Below, piece after piece: positions 1 to 11,737 of a stretch of 64,000 bases of DNA (positions are counted from its first letter, which is position 1; each line of letters starts with the position of its first letter). The notes beneath the pieces are model-generated. The model saw nothing but the letters and a program-made list of their open reading frames with translations, had not been told where the DNA came from and did not search any database. This stretch comes from Incurvaria masculella (Eukaryota > Arthropoda > Insecta > Lepidoptera > Incurvariidae): contig OX335642.1 in NCBI GenBank assembly GCA_946894095.1, positions 23,261,021-23,325,020 on the forward strand, read 5' to 3'. The translations under genes were made by a program, and so were the position numbers.

Positions 1-557
1 AAGATTTCGAACAATGACTGATCCTTACACTATTGTTGTTTAAAGTATCCATTTTCACGCTTCATAAAGTTGCAAACAGTTTTCGAAATTGAGGAGATTT
101 ACTCATCCATTGCCACTTACAGTCGTATCCAGAGAGAACCTGTCAAGACTTAGTACGAGATTAGCACTGGACTACTCTATACAAAAACCGGTTCAGTCCG
201 ATCTTAATACGCGTGCTAAAGTTAGTCCGTCCACTCTAAATACGACATCTCGAATTTAATGTTTAGGTGCCTCGGAACAAAAAATAAGGAAAATACGTTA
301 ATAAACGAACAAGAACTGCAAATAGTAATTGTTTAAAATTAAAGAGCAAAGCTGAACTCGTATCAGCAGACTCTTACTTATTCTGTGTCATCAGCAGTAG
401 AGCTTCTACCAATTTGGATGCATTCTATATGACCCATATTAAGACAATCTCATGAAGCCATTACACACGAAAATAGAAATATTTCCATTACTAAAAAAAA
501 ATAAAATATTTTTTATGTTTAATCATAGCAATCAACGTTCGCAAGGCAGATGAAGAG
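1..557. other. AT-rich DNA, nothing recognised
   Basis: I see no open frame of note, no repeat family member and no RNA gene in this stretch. Confidence 0.5.
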
Positions 558-838
558 TTAAATAAATATATGTAGGTATAATCTTTAACACTGTGTTAGT
601 AGGAGGCATTGATTACGGGAGGAGGGACTGTAGGAGAATTCCAAATTAAGGTTATACAGCAGGTGTCGAAATTAGAAGACGCCATACCCGTGAATGGTAT
701 GTTTTGTTGTTTCAGGTCCAGCCTTACAGTATATTCGTAAATTAGTTCTTTTTACTGGGCTCTTTCTTCAATTAATTTGTCCTTTCTTCACGGTCGATTA
801 TATATACATACATATCACATTGCTTGGAATAAGCGACG
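558..838 (+). repeat. Interspersed repeat family C, copy 1
   Basis: This stretch shares an ordered set of blocks with copies near 24.85, 39.3 and 54.6 kb. The blocks are a GATTACGGGAGGAGGGACTG segment, GTAGGAGAATTCC, a CAGCAG(G/A)TG block, GAATGGTATGTTTT, a TCCAGCC block and a CTTCACGGTCGATTA block. It encodes nothing obvious. The class is unknown; it could be a SINE-like or non-autonomous DNA element. Confidence 0.7.
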
Positions 839-942
839 TATCGCCTTAGTAAGAAAAAGTATATTTATTTTATTCTTATTTCAAAATATTGTTTGCCATG
901 CGTAATTATATTATAATAATAATTTACATATTCGTTACTAAT

Positions 943-2854
943 TCAGTAACCATGTTTCCAATAAACGAATTGTAGTTAACTTAGGAGTATTGTAAAATAT
1001 GCATGCCAATTTATGGTTTTAGGCATTAATATATCAATCTTAATTGATATCGTGACCTTAAACGAAATTGCGAGTTTGTCGCTCTTAAGCTTTCTGTAAG
1101 TAGAAATATAAAATCACAAAATATTCCTGCATAGTAATTCTGAATTGTGTAAATAGTGCATAAAAAGACGTACCTCTCGTAGCAATTCTTCTCCAGAGTT
1201 TTCGCTTAAAATATTATCCAATTTATGTTTGCTCCTTTCGAACTGAAACAAACTCTTTTGAAAACCACGACTGAAATGAAATAACTATTCAATGACTGAA
1301 TCACGATTCCCTGTAGCTAATCAAACTCATAAAAACTAAATATATATTTTATGCGACCTGAAATGGATGGCAAAATACCACATAACTAACTACCGTTATG
1401 ATATTAGCCCAATACACCACATTCGCGAAGGAATCAAGTGCCATGCCAGGACCTTCCCTCTATGGGCACGACTAAAAATGAACTAGATGGAAAACACGGA
1501 CAATTTTTCATTGCCGCTTCGACCATCTTTTCATCCAATGCGATGGTACCAACCCAGGCGGGCTTAAATCCTACCACCTAGTAGGGGAAGGGGACCAACA
1601 GTTTTACATGGATTTCAAACCATGGAGCAGCTCGCATTCGTGACGAAATGCACTTATCGAACTCAGAAAGAGTAAGAAAGTGGTGCATGTCGGGGCGAGG
1701 AATTGAACCCAGACCGGTACGCTAATTGACTGGTACGCTAAGCCAGTTCCCACGCCACTAGGCTACGAGCCGCTATATTAAAGTATAGATCTTAAAACAT
1801 AATTACAGAAAAAAAAATTGTTAACAGATAATGGTTGAGTATTGATAGTGCCAATTCTGACAAACCAAGGACAAAACACGGATAAACACAACCATGAAAC
1901 AAACTTTTTTGATACCTCATTTTCCAAGCTCGAGCACACGTACGTCAATATTATCATCTTTAAAACTTTGAGAAATATGAATATCACTCTTGGTGCATTC
2001 TCATTTTCGGCTTTCACATGATCTTCAAAAATGTACACTAATATCTTATATGAATTTAAAAATATCAGACAGAAAGTTTTGCATAATTCCACCAAAAGAC
2101 TATGCGAAAACTTTTCATTCACTAATTCAACCATTCTTCTTAATTTTAAATGCGTAGCATGGTATGATTTAAATAAACTTAATCGAATTATTTTTATATT
2201 AACAGTAGATCCTGTGACTCCCCTGAAGTCATAAACGGAGTACTTTGCATTACAATATTTAATATTACTATTTAGCACTGCGTACTGGTCTCGTATACGA
2301 CATATGAGTATAATTATTCGAAAAGTGCCAATGGTGGCATAAATACTTAAACAATATAAGAAAGTTAATCTGCAAACATTCATTATTGAGATGGGTCCTT
2401 TAACTAAGCCAAAATATAACCAATAACCGTAAGCTAATACAAAAAATGTCAATATAAATGCAATGAACATATCGGTACCCCCCGTTTTATTAAAATAACC
2501 GCAGCGAATATTTTTAATATCATTGCGTATTCGCCAATAAACCTTTTCATTAAACACAAATGAATAATGCGACACAACGATACAAACGATATTGAGAGAG
2601 CCATATATAATTGCTATTAGCTTATCGACAGGGTCAACAGTGCCACCAAAGCCTATGCTGATGAAAAACGTATGTCCGATCGTACATATTAAGAGCAAAG
2701 TTGATGAATAAATGATGAGAAAAACATTCTTTTTGGTAAGTCCGCTATCGTACGAGCTGCAGTGCGATACGCCGGCGATCTTGGACAAGACATCAAAGAT
2801 GATGTCGATGTAAACGTCGATGTTTTTCTTCTTATTCCTGTTGGATTCTGCCAT
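943..2854 (-). CDS. Insect gustatory receptor (Gr), three exons, probably damaged at the C-terminus
   Basis: This is a seven-transmembrane ligand-gated chemoreceptor of the insect Gr family, which would sit in the dendrite membrane of gustatory neurons. Exon 1 (2854 to 1916) encodes 313 residues with hydrophobic segments near residues 44-66, 78-99, 128-148, 157-185, 255-275 and 290-310. It ends ENE followed by a GTATC donor, phase 0. Exon 2 (1242 to 1174) follows a TTTGTTTCAG acceptor and encodes 23 residues (FERSKHKL...ELLRE), with a GTACGT donor. Exon 3 (about 1089 to 943) encodes a segment ending ILLS-stop-LQFVY. It aligns with the final transmembrane helix and the TYhhhhhQF signature of Gr proteins, but a TAA (978-976) interrupts that motif. 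The exon 3 acceptor is also awkward: only the distal AG of CAGAAAG keeps frame. The continuous frame that runs to 1778 is exon 1 reading through into intron 1. The family call is firm; whether the gene is a pseudogene is uncertain. Confidence 0.78.
1346..1774 (-). repeat. SINE family, head type A, in intron 1 of the Gr gene
   Basis: The copy is nearly full length. Read on the minus strand it starts with a tRNA-like head, AGCGGCTCGTAGCCTAGTGG, followed by a GGTTCAATTCC-like B box. It continues through the shared body (TCGTCACGAATGCGAGCTGC, the GCCCGCC block, AAGCGGCAATGAAAAATTGT) and ends in an ATAAAA tail near 1346. It lies in the same orientation as the receptor gene. Confidence 0.8.
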
Positions 2855-4555
2855 AACTTTAATATTTTATTTCTAGGGTTCCCATAAAGGATGTTTTCTT
2901 GATTTGTTCTTTAGATAAAAGATGAAACGATAATATTTGAGCTTTCTGAATTAGCTTTTAAAGTACTGTTTTCAGACATTTTATCTTTGAATTATTTGGT
3001 TAGCGATAGAACGTACCAAATAAAAGCCTGCTTCAAAAATGGAATCGCAACATTATGCTAGAGAATGCATTAAAATCTTTCGTTTTCCATTTGTTTGGAA
3101 AAGCGTTATTATGAAGCGTTATTAATCGCTGAATACAAGTCAAAATAATACAATCAGAAAATACATAAACCTATGCTGGATCTAATTAATGACTAATGGC
3201 GCATTTCATTTATCATGACGAAGAACGAGAATTTATGAATTATTATCATCAAACACTGTATTAAGAAAGTTACTTTACGCTATTATAGTGCATAAAAACA
3301 TATTTTCAAATACATTTTCAGCGAGCATAAGCGCGGTTTAGTTTACGGATATTTATGTTTCACTAAAACAACTTATGCATTTAATACATTTTTCCTTTCT
3401 TTCGTCTAAGTTTTCCCAGAAATCGCACAGTTATAGAAATACAAAATGGATTACAAAAGGTATAAAGTTTAGTAGAAAAATGAAGGGAATGTTATTTAAC
3501 CTAATAAATTGGGTATGATTTTAATATAATTAAGAAATAACTTTAATATTATATAATTATTAATTATATCCGAAGGTATTTTTTTGCTAGTCTTATGTGG
3601 TTAAAAGTCTTACATGTTTATTAAAATTAAAGCTATCATTTGAAAAACCCTAAATAGAAAACTCGTCAAGCGTTAACGTGTTCACGCGCCGAGGGTCCCG
3701 TCACTGCTAAATATGGACATACAATGTAATTAGTTCTACGAGACAGATTCAGAAACGAATAAATTAATTATTTTCCAATTTAATACAAAAAATGCGCTTC
3801 AGAAATATATCTTTTTCTCAAAAAGTTGATGACGTTTTGAACAAAAGTTTTAATAATAATAATAATGGTTATGGTCAGCGGTCACATGTGACGGATGTGC
3901 GAATTTTCGCAAAATGAAAATTATTTCATTGTTAAGTAATTGTCATTATTGCTGAAGGATTTTATCATCTGTGAGTGATATTTATTTGAAAAAATTGTAT
4001 TTATTTGTTAAACCCACAACAACATTATGGTGACGCTTTTAGTGATAGCGAACTATGCACATGTCGTGTATATTCCTTTCTTTTTAATGTTCTTGGCAGC
4101 CGGTACCTTATTTATAGTATTTATATAATGCTTATATAGTATAAATAACATTACCTCGATTAACATGTTATAGTTAATCAAAAACATGCCACCTGCACTC
4201 ACACGAATGGGCTCCCTAAGATTTTCCGCCAATTGCATACCCTGAAACACATATTGCCGTTTGGCATGACACATGCTTGAAAGATTCCCAGCAGTGATTG
4301 ACCCTTCCGCTCGTGCTATGTTGAGTAACCAATTTCACATTTAATTAAGCTGTAACTAGTTTAAAGAGACTAGAAAGGACTATTCCTTTGTAGATAGAGA
4401 TATTATTTAATGATGAATCATATGCTTCTGACTGAACAAAATATAAGTAAGGAAAATACATGAACAGAAATAAGGCTGCAAATAAAACAAGTTCAGAAGT
4501 ATGGTGTAAGGTATGAATTTAACCAGTGAGCACACCAATTCGAACTAGTGCAGCT
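2855..4555. other. Upstream of the Gr gene, nothing recognised
   Basis: This AT-rich sequence would contain the receptor's promoter and 5' leader, but I cannot place a core promoter. The short open frame at 4053-4274 shows no family features. Confidence 0.5.
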
Positions 4556-4587
4556 CATGGAGGTGAGGTATTTTCCTCACCTCCATG
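4556..4587. repeat. Perfect 13-bp hairpin
   Basis: The arms CATGGAGGTGAGG and CCTCACCTCCATG are separated by TATTTT. Related CATGGAGGTGA sequences occur at 6881 and 54996. Its function is unknown. Confidence 0.75.
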
Positions 4588-4789
4588 GTTTAGCTGGGAT
4601 AAGATGTGCCTTCTAATAAGTTAAGATGACAAAGCGCAAATTGACCATAAATAGGTCAAGGATCAGGTAGGGCCAGGGTTGGATACAATTACCACACGGA
4701 TGCGCCTGTACGCAGGCGTCTCCACAGACAGCTACGCCGAGCCATTACATACGCGTGACATTTGTTGGAATATTTCAAACGGAGCGGAC

Positions 4790-5000
4790 GTACTAATGGC
4801 AGCAGCGCAAGCTTAAATTTTACTTGATCTCGAAAGTTCTTCCAATGATGATAGTGACAGTGATCAAATAGAACTCAAAATCGAAAAGAAAACATCGATT
4901 TTGGATTGAACATCGTGCGAAGAGAAATTTAAAAAAATAATTACATGGCAGCTCGCTAAAGTTCATCGACTCGTTGCAGATGAAAAAAAAAATCAACTTA
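4790..5000 (+). pseudogene. Possible PIF/Harbinger-type ORF remnant
   Basis: The plus strand opens with ATGGCAGCAGCGCAAGC and then encodes an acidic serine/aspartate run (LESSSNDDSDSDQ). After a frame change it encodes RFWIEHRAKRNLK. That order (short start, acidic run, then an RFW-containing segment) resembles the N-terminus of Harbinger-type proteins in insects. The frame is broken by stops and nothing downstream is recognisable. The element ends were not found, so this is a weak call. Confidence 0.35.
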
Positions 5001-5741
5001 TCATTTAAATTTTTTTCCTCATAATATTTTTATACTTAATATTTTGTTAATATTTTAACTTTTAGTTTCAGTTTCTTTATTTCCTCCATTAGATGTTTAT
5101 TACACACTTGGATTCGTATTTTTTTTCCCTGTCGGTTCGATTATTATTTCTGGCGAAGAAGAGCCAAAAAGAAACTTAGCCAGGTTTTATCCCATATTAT
5201 TTTTTTCATTGATATTAATATGTAAACTAGTTTAGAGAGATTGATTGATCGATTTTAAATGATGAAAATAATTTTACAAAGAAACTGGTTCTTTTTACTT
5301 TTATTTATTTGTTAAACTTACTGCTATAAGGTAATATATATGTCAATAATGTTTTCCCCTCCTGTGCCTTTATATTTAAGCAAAACCATTTTAATGAAAG
5401 TATCCAATTAGTCGAACGCTACTGTAGCACCCCTACCAATTTTGACATCTCTTAGACCGATATCTAAAAAAATCTAATAAAGTCATCACCCGAAACCAAT
5501 GAATGCTATAATGACATATTGCCAATAATTGATGTTTTAACGCTTTATCAGAGTTGGTGATTAACTAAGCATATTGTTTCAACATCTAACACAAAACACA
5601 ATCTAGAAACAACGCCATTACTCGTATAATTGAATGTTTATGAGGATAATGAGGTTATCAAGTTCCATATAATGGCTCGTGCCTATTTCCTCAGTCAAAT
5701 AAAGAAATATTGTTTCATATTTAGCACATTAAATAAATAAA
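5001..5741. other. AT-rich DNA, nothing recognised
   Basis: I see no open frame, repeat family or RNA gene here. Confidence 0.5.
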
Positions 5742-6073
5742 CCGGCCAAGTGCGTGTCGGACTCGCACACGTAGGGTTCCGTACCATCGTACAAGATTTA
5801 ACGCAAAAAAATCACGTTTTTTGTATGGGGACCCCCCTTTAATTTTTATTTTGCCGAATATTTGTTGTTAAAGCGGGAAAATAAATACACACTCTGTAAA
5901 AAATTGCCTACCTATTACGATTCATGAGTTACAGCCCTGTGACAGACGGACGGACAGCGGAGACTTAGTAATAGGGTTCCGTACCCAAAGGGTGAAAACG
6001 GAATCCTATTACTAAGTTTCTGCTGTCCGACAACGGGTTCCGTTTTTACCCTTTGGGTGCGGAACCCTAAAAA
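5742..6073 (+). repeat. Interspersed repeat family G, copy 1, with internal inverted duplication
   Basis: The copy begins GGCCAAGTGCGTGTCGGACT and contains AGGGTTCCGTACC, TTTTTTGTATGGGG and GACGGACGGACAGCGG. It ends TTTGGGTGCGGAACCCTAAA. The segment near 5946-5982 is repeated in inverted form at 5998-6032 before the normal end sequence resumes. The family is widespread in moth genomes and is likely a short retroelement. Confidence 0.7.
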
Positions 6074-6984
6074 ACTGAAAGCTACGTCTGTATATTTTGT
6101 GAGTTAACTTGTATTCTTGATGTAGGCATCTTTGTATTTGTATAAAACATTTTATTAGAGTAGGATCATTCATTGAAAATAATTTGGTTAACATAATTGT
6201 TATGAAAAAATTATTAGCTAGAGAGAAAGAAGTTAAAAAAACGCAACCAAAATAAACAATACGATTAAAAGATTCGCACTTGCGAGTGAGAGCGGAAAAC
6301 ATATAATATTAAAAATAAAAGTAAAAATAAAAAAAAAACAGACCAAAGAAAAAAAAACAAATTATAATAATAGTTTAATGATTTAGACAAGTCCGCTAAA
6401 ATATCATAAGAATAATTCATAAGTCGTACCCTTTGTAAACGTGTAGTATTTAATTGCGAGCAGCGGCATCTACACATCATCCACAGTACTAGTTGAGAAG
6501 AGTAGAGGAAGAAGGCTGCAGTTCAGAGTCGTGTCGGCTATGTGCCCGCCCAAGAGAGGCGTTGCTGTCGGGTCGGTGCGGTTGCGGTGGCGCCATCTTT
6601 CGATTCGAACCTATACTAACTTAATTTTAAGCTGCATGTCTATGGTGTTACATTGGTTACGCTGGGCTACAGATGGCGTAGGAAATTAGAAAAGGTTGCC
6701 AAATGTATAATCTCGGAAAAACATGAAGATTACCCTGGCAAAATTAATGTACTGGCCATTACGACACCCTGCATATGAAAGAAAGGGTCCTGATTCACTG
6801 ACTCATCAACGCCCAGGCTTAACCCTTGTACCTAGAAAGTTCCAATTTAGCACGATGTTTCCTGCTTGATGTCCACAAGCCATGGAGGTGAAGAAATAAC
6901 TTTCCTCAATGCCACAAGCACTAAGAAAGGATATTCTGAAATTCAATCCTTTAAGTGCATGGAAATATTTATTTCAGCATTTTC
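6074..6984. other. No gene recognised
   Basis: The stretch has A-rich tracts near 6304-6360 and a copy of the CATGGAGGTGAAGAAATAAC motif at 6881-6900. The short open frames on the minus strand have no recognisable features. Confidence 0.5.
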
Positions 6985-7250
6985 TAAAATTCAGCCCCTT
7001 AAAAATGGCCCGTAAGCTATGTTCCTTGCACAAAAGTAGTTTACTAATCATTTGAAAACCACTGTTCCAATTGAACTGATATTTGACATCTAATATCAGG
7101 TAACAAATATCTGTGTCTGCACGCTTTTGTTTTGTTGAAATATCCAAATCAAAATATTCATACGAATTGTTTTTTTTCTGTGGTGTAACCCAGGATACAT
7201 TTACCGACAACAAAGGCATGCCAACACAGATATTTGTTGCCTGATACAGA
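6985..7250. repeat. MITE-like sequence with inverted ends, family I copy 1
   Basis: The sequence CAGGTAACAAATATCTGTGT near 7096 returns inverted near 7215-7240 (ACACAGATATTTGTTGCCTG). The AATCATTTGAAAACCACT block is also found inverted at 36.9 kb, so this is a dispersed, partly palindromic element. Confidence 0.5.
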
Positions 7251-8594
7251 AAAAAAAGAGATTTTATTCAACGTGTGAACTACATGACCTAATAAAATGT
7301 CAGTTGTCAGAACATCCCAACTTGGAGCCAGCTATCGTAAAACAGGTCTGAAGTATAAATTAAAATTATACAATACGATGAAAAATCAGGACAAATTTAG
7401 GTCCTGTAGGCCAAAAACTGGATGCCAGAAAAGAGGTCACACATTTTATTTTTCATTTGTGGTCTTTGCTGATTTTTCTGTGCGTGTAGTAAAACATGCT
7501 AACCATGGGAACAAACGACGGAAGGGCCAAAGAAACGTCGGTCAGAGTCGGGTCGCGAAAATGTCGCGAACAATAGATTGCACGGTGCAGCAGAGCAAAA
7601 TATGAAAATTTGTTTGAGAGGGAAAATCAATCATTGCACAAACCTGTTGTTAGTTGTTCTAAAATTGATTTAAACAAATGGATTTAAAAAGCAAGATTAA
7701 TAAGCTGCTTTAAATTGTTTTTAAACTAAATTAATGCTATAGATCCAACATTGGCGAGCAGTATAGTATGGTTATGTATTTATCTCATAAAACAATTACA
7801 AAAAGCTGAAATCTATTAGATAATCCTAAGAATGTTTGTAAAAAAATGTCATTGCGACGAACGACTGATATCAATAATATTCACAGTTGAGGATCCAAGC
7901 CATCCTGTATGTATGCTTGCTCAAGACATGAGATTACCGCCGCAGCGTAGCCCTTGAGTTTATTTTGTCGTCAGCCACGAAGGCTTATAGGCACTACAGT
8001 TTGTGTGCTTGTTTGACAACATAGTATTCCACTCAGGCGAGTAGTGGCCAAGTTGTCTATGGCTCCGTGAACGTCTTGCTCTATGGATAGCGGTAAATCC
8101 ACAGAATCGGAAACTAAGCTAGAAATGCCTTTCTACGATCTATCATATTTTCTCTTTCAATCATATTTCTAGCATTTATCTATCATCATTACTGCCTCCC
8201 GTCTTACATTCAAAAACTGAGTTGCTTGTTGGTCACACGCCCAGCGCCCGATAATCAATAATGTCGGGACATGTTTGATTAATGGCGACTTGTTATCGTT
8301 AAATATTATAGTTTTATTGCAAAAATAGTAGTGACCTTGTAAACTTGTAGGCAAATGAGTAACATGTTCCAGAACTCACACAGAGCCATAAGAACTGTAC
8401 CAGCGTAAAATGTGACCGAACAAAGGAGTGAATTAGACATCGATATAAGCATAGATTAAAGAGGAAGGTATATATAGCTAACGGCATGCATCGTTTAAAA
8501 TTCGCCGGAAACTGATTATGTTTGCTGGTACTATGAAATTTCTAACCAGCGCCCATCTTTCGTCACTTCCAGAACTTGTTACAACGCCGAGGTA
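7251..8594. other. No gene recognised
   Basis: The 102-codon open frame at 7297-7605 lacks a domain or signal peptide and looks fortuitous. I recognise nothing else in this stretch. Confidence 0.45.
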
Positions 8595-8770
8595 GGCGTT
8601 CAGTCAGTCAGTCAGCGTGTTTGGTTACACTGCTGGACATACGCCTCTCACATTTTTCTCCAGTCCTCCCAGAACCACTGCTTTCCGCCGACGCACTTGA
8701 TGCCGTCGTCCTACCTGGCGGGTGGTCTGCCCGCACTCCGTTTTCCTGTCCACGGCCGCCTGCGTAGGAC
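8595..8770 (-). mobile_element. RTE-type LINE, 3' coding fragment
   Basis: Read on the minus strand this has the end of an RTE-clade ORF: GGCCGTGGACAGGAAAACGG, a GGACGACGGCATCAAGTGCG block, GTCGGCGGAAAGCAG, and the GTCCAGCAGTG end before tandem CTGACTGACTGA. The same order occurs intact at 19.8-20.0 kb. It is a short, 5'-truncated copy. Confidence 0.6.
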
Positions 8771-9555
8771 ACGGTTAGGTAGACGTTATGATCATGTTAT
8801 ATTTTAACTGTAAATAAAGTGATGTAAAAATAAATAAAAAATATCATTGGTTTCTATTTAATGTATTTTGAAATGTGAATTGCAATGCCACCTGTGGACT
8901 TTTATTATCCCTATTCAACACTGGTATGACCTTAGCAATATCCCTTACTCTTTAATCTATGACGTATTTGTAGACGCCACAACCACAGTGCAATCAAAAA
9001 GTGTAGGAACAGGACTGAACAATAGGCTAAATGTAGTTTCCTATTTCAGTTTAACCATGCAAACTTAAATACTTATATACTTATACGTAAAGCAATCCTC
9101 CAAATTGAAATACCAAAATGGTTGGCTGCCACGCTGAACCGTAAACATGCTAGCATACGCACATGTTCCCCGAGGCTCATCTGCTCTCTTGCTTGTGCAA
9201 TATTTGAGAGCCACTTCTGATACAGAATTGATTGACTTCAATTTAATTTTTCATCACATTACGCCGGTTCCCCTTCAGATATGTATAGTAGGTATAAGTC
9301 GGCGACAAACGCGCGACTGCGAAGCGGGATTGTAGGCATTTCTAGCTTATTGCCGATTCTATGAGTAAAGCAACTCTATCGCGAAATAAGACATAGAAGC
9401 AATAAAGAGTTTGTACCACGAGTATGTGGTTGTGGGAATGCAAGATAATATAAAAATGCAGTATTCATTACTTTACTTCCACTTTAATTTTACAATATTA
9501 AAAAAAAATCGATTCCGGTATTGCATGTGATTGGCCCGTAACTGTCATGCTAGAT
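8771..9555. other. No gene recognised
   Basis: I recognise no repeat family or gene here. Confidence 0.45.
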
Positions 9556-9912
9556 GCCATGGGTTAAAATCCCCGCCCCGTTCATGCACCACTTTCTATC
9601 TCTTTCTGAGTTGGATAAGTGCATTTTGTCACGAATGCGAGCTGCTCCAAGCTTCGGAATTCATGTAAAACTGTAGGTTCTCTTCCCCTTTTAGGTGGTA
9701 AGGCTAAGTCCGCCCGGGTTTTTACCATCTCATTAGATAAAAAATGGCCAAAACGGCCATAAAAAAATGTCCGCATTTTCCATCCAAAGAAGTCGTGCTT
9801 ATAAAGAGAAGGCCCCGGCATGGCACCTAATTCCTTCTGAAATATGGTGTGTTGGTCTAATTTTATGACGGTAGTTGTGTGGCAGTACCTAGCCATTAAT
9901 TTGAGGTCCCAT
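9556..9912 (+). repeat. SINE family, type A body, head truncated
   Basis: The copy starts at the B-box region (GGGTTAAAATCC) and runs through TCACGAATGCGAGCTGCTCC, the CGCCCGGG block, CCATCC and GGCATGGCACCTAATTCCTT to TAGCCATTAA. Confidence 0.75.
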
Positions 9913-9923
9913 CTTTAATTGCT

Positions 9924-10012
9924 GCACCTACTGTCATGATATTAGACACATTCCAAAAAAAAGTAGTTGCCATGCCAGGAACTATCCTATATTCCACGGC
10001 TTTATTGAAGGG
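9924..10012 (-). repeat. SINE tail fragment
   Basis: It contains CTGTCATGATATTAG and TTGCCATGCCAGGAAC, which are the 3' part of the SINE body in inverted orientation. Confidence 0.6.
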
Positions 10013-10085
10013 GGTGGAATTTTTTTTTCCTCAATGTATTTCCCGATTGGTACCTACCCAATCCGTTGAAAAAATCGACGTACTT

Positions 10086-10188
10086 GTTTTTATATAACTG
10101 ATATGGAAATCTAATAAAATACACCTGCTGTCATGATATTAGCTTGACATACCATATAGGAACTAGGTGCCATGACAGGAAGGCCTTA
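10086..10188 (-). repeat. SINE tail fragment
   Basis: It contains TATATAACTGATATGG, CTGTCATGATATTAGC and AACTAGGTGCCATG, matching the tail of the SINE family. Confidence 0.65.
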
Positions 10189-11737
10189 AATTTTTTGTTA
10201 ACGATTACTTTCCTAAACTATAGCGTTATAATTTTTTAATGGGGTACAGTTTTTTGTAATATGTATATGTAAGGTACTATTTCGGATGCAAGTAAATGTA
10301 TATTTATTGAAGTAAGGCAATCAAACATAAATAAACCTTTTAAGATAACACACTTACATCGACAGCCTTGAAATACCGTTAGAGGCTTCTTTAGCTTACA
10401 CGAATATGTTATGCACTGGATTAACAGTATTGACAAGTTTGCACGTTTTAATTTTTGATGAAGATTTTTGGAGTATGAATATAGTTGGATCCGGTAGGTG
10501 GCGCTCTTGTCAAGATCCAGATTTTTCCGAATATTTTTTTTATTCTCACCTAAATGTTGAGCCTCCCAGCACTGCTCAATGTTTTTAAATTCATTCGTAA
10601 CTGACCGCTTAGATAGTCTGTGCTATTAAAAAATATTTTGCTAGCGATCATACTTAGAGGCGTCTTAGACACACATACCCGTCTTAGACACACATTACTC
10701 TACAGTTGGTGCAATATTTCACTGTAAATGAGACAATGTCGAAATGTATTTAGTCGGTGTAAATACACACAATATATTTTATGCCTTTAACGAATACGAC
10801 ATTACCGTTACTAATTAATTTGAGATTATACAACGTTATCTACATTGAAGTATTGCAATGACTTTTGGAATTTGATGAAAAAAGGATTCGAACTCGACCT
10901 TTGGATTATATGTCTACTGCTCTACCGCTAAGCTAACTAGACAATGACAGCAGCTAATAAATTTATCGATTATATTTAAACCGATACAATGGTTCTCATT
11001 ACCTTATTTACTATCTGATTCATTTTAACATCTGATTACTTATGCTTTAAAAAAGATTTCGTTGCATAACTTAAATTTAGACCACTATTTTCTGAAATAA
11101 TTTGTCAAAACATCAACGAAAATTTAATTATTTAAAAAGCAATAAGAATCCACAATTCGTTTTTCATTATTTAGTTATAATAACAACTATTATTGCGTTT
11201 TATCGAAGGGCTACATGCTACATCTACTATATCCAGTGACTATTACATCCTACGTCTTAAGATAAGAGTTAACTTTCTCAGGTAGGAGATTTTATAGGGA
11301 CGAATTTAGAATCCGGCGTCGTGTGAACTGTGCGTGTGTTTGTATGTGTATCTAAGTGTGCGTCTGTGCTACTCTGGACCAATTACAACCACAATTTAAT
11401 TTATATAATGGTCATAAACCACTAATGATCTTAGAATCAGGGTTTAAATGATCGATCTAAAATATGTTTGTAACATGGATGTGTTCCTGTATGCACGGTT
11501 AGGAGTGATGTTAATTAAATAAGGCATGGTTAATAGGGTTTGCTTACATCTAACTTGAAATACATTTAAATTCAAGAATACAGGCGTTAAAATAAAGGCA
11601 TATAATGATATGGTAAAACACATGGCTTTTACACCTAAACATACTTTCAATACTTAAATGTGCAACTATCCATGTATGGTTGGAGTTTTTTTATATTTAC
11701 TAAAAAGATTAGTTTGGCAGTCACATAATCTTTATTA
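10189..11737. other. No gene recognised
   Basis: Apart from the tRNA-like sequence at 10882-10946 I recognise nothing. A 16-bp direct repeat (GTCTTAGACACACAT) lies near 10663-10694. Confidence 0.5.
10882..10946 (-). other. tRNA-like sequence, degenerate
   Basis: On the minus strand it reads TTAGCTTAGCGGTAGAGC, a good A box with a paired D arm, followed by GAGTTCGAATCC, a good B box. The T stem and acceptor stem do not pair, so I treat it as a tRNA pseudogene or Pol III-derived remnant, not a working tRNA gene. The loop between would put TAT at the anticodon position. Confidence 0.5.

Noticed and set aside
7297..7605. 102-codon plus frame as a basic peptide gene
   Set aside because: There is no signal peptide, domain or coding bias, and it lies beside a MITE-like repeat.
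9582..9896. 104-codon minus frame as a gene
   Set aside because: It lies entirely within a SINE copy; similar frames recur in other SINE copies (16456, 18720).
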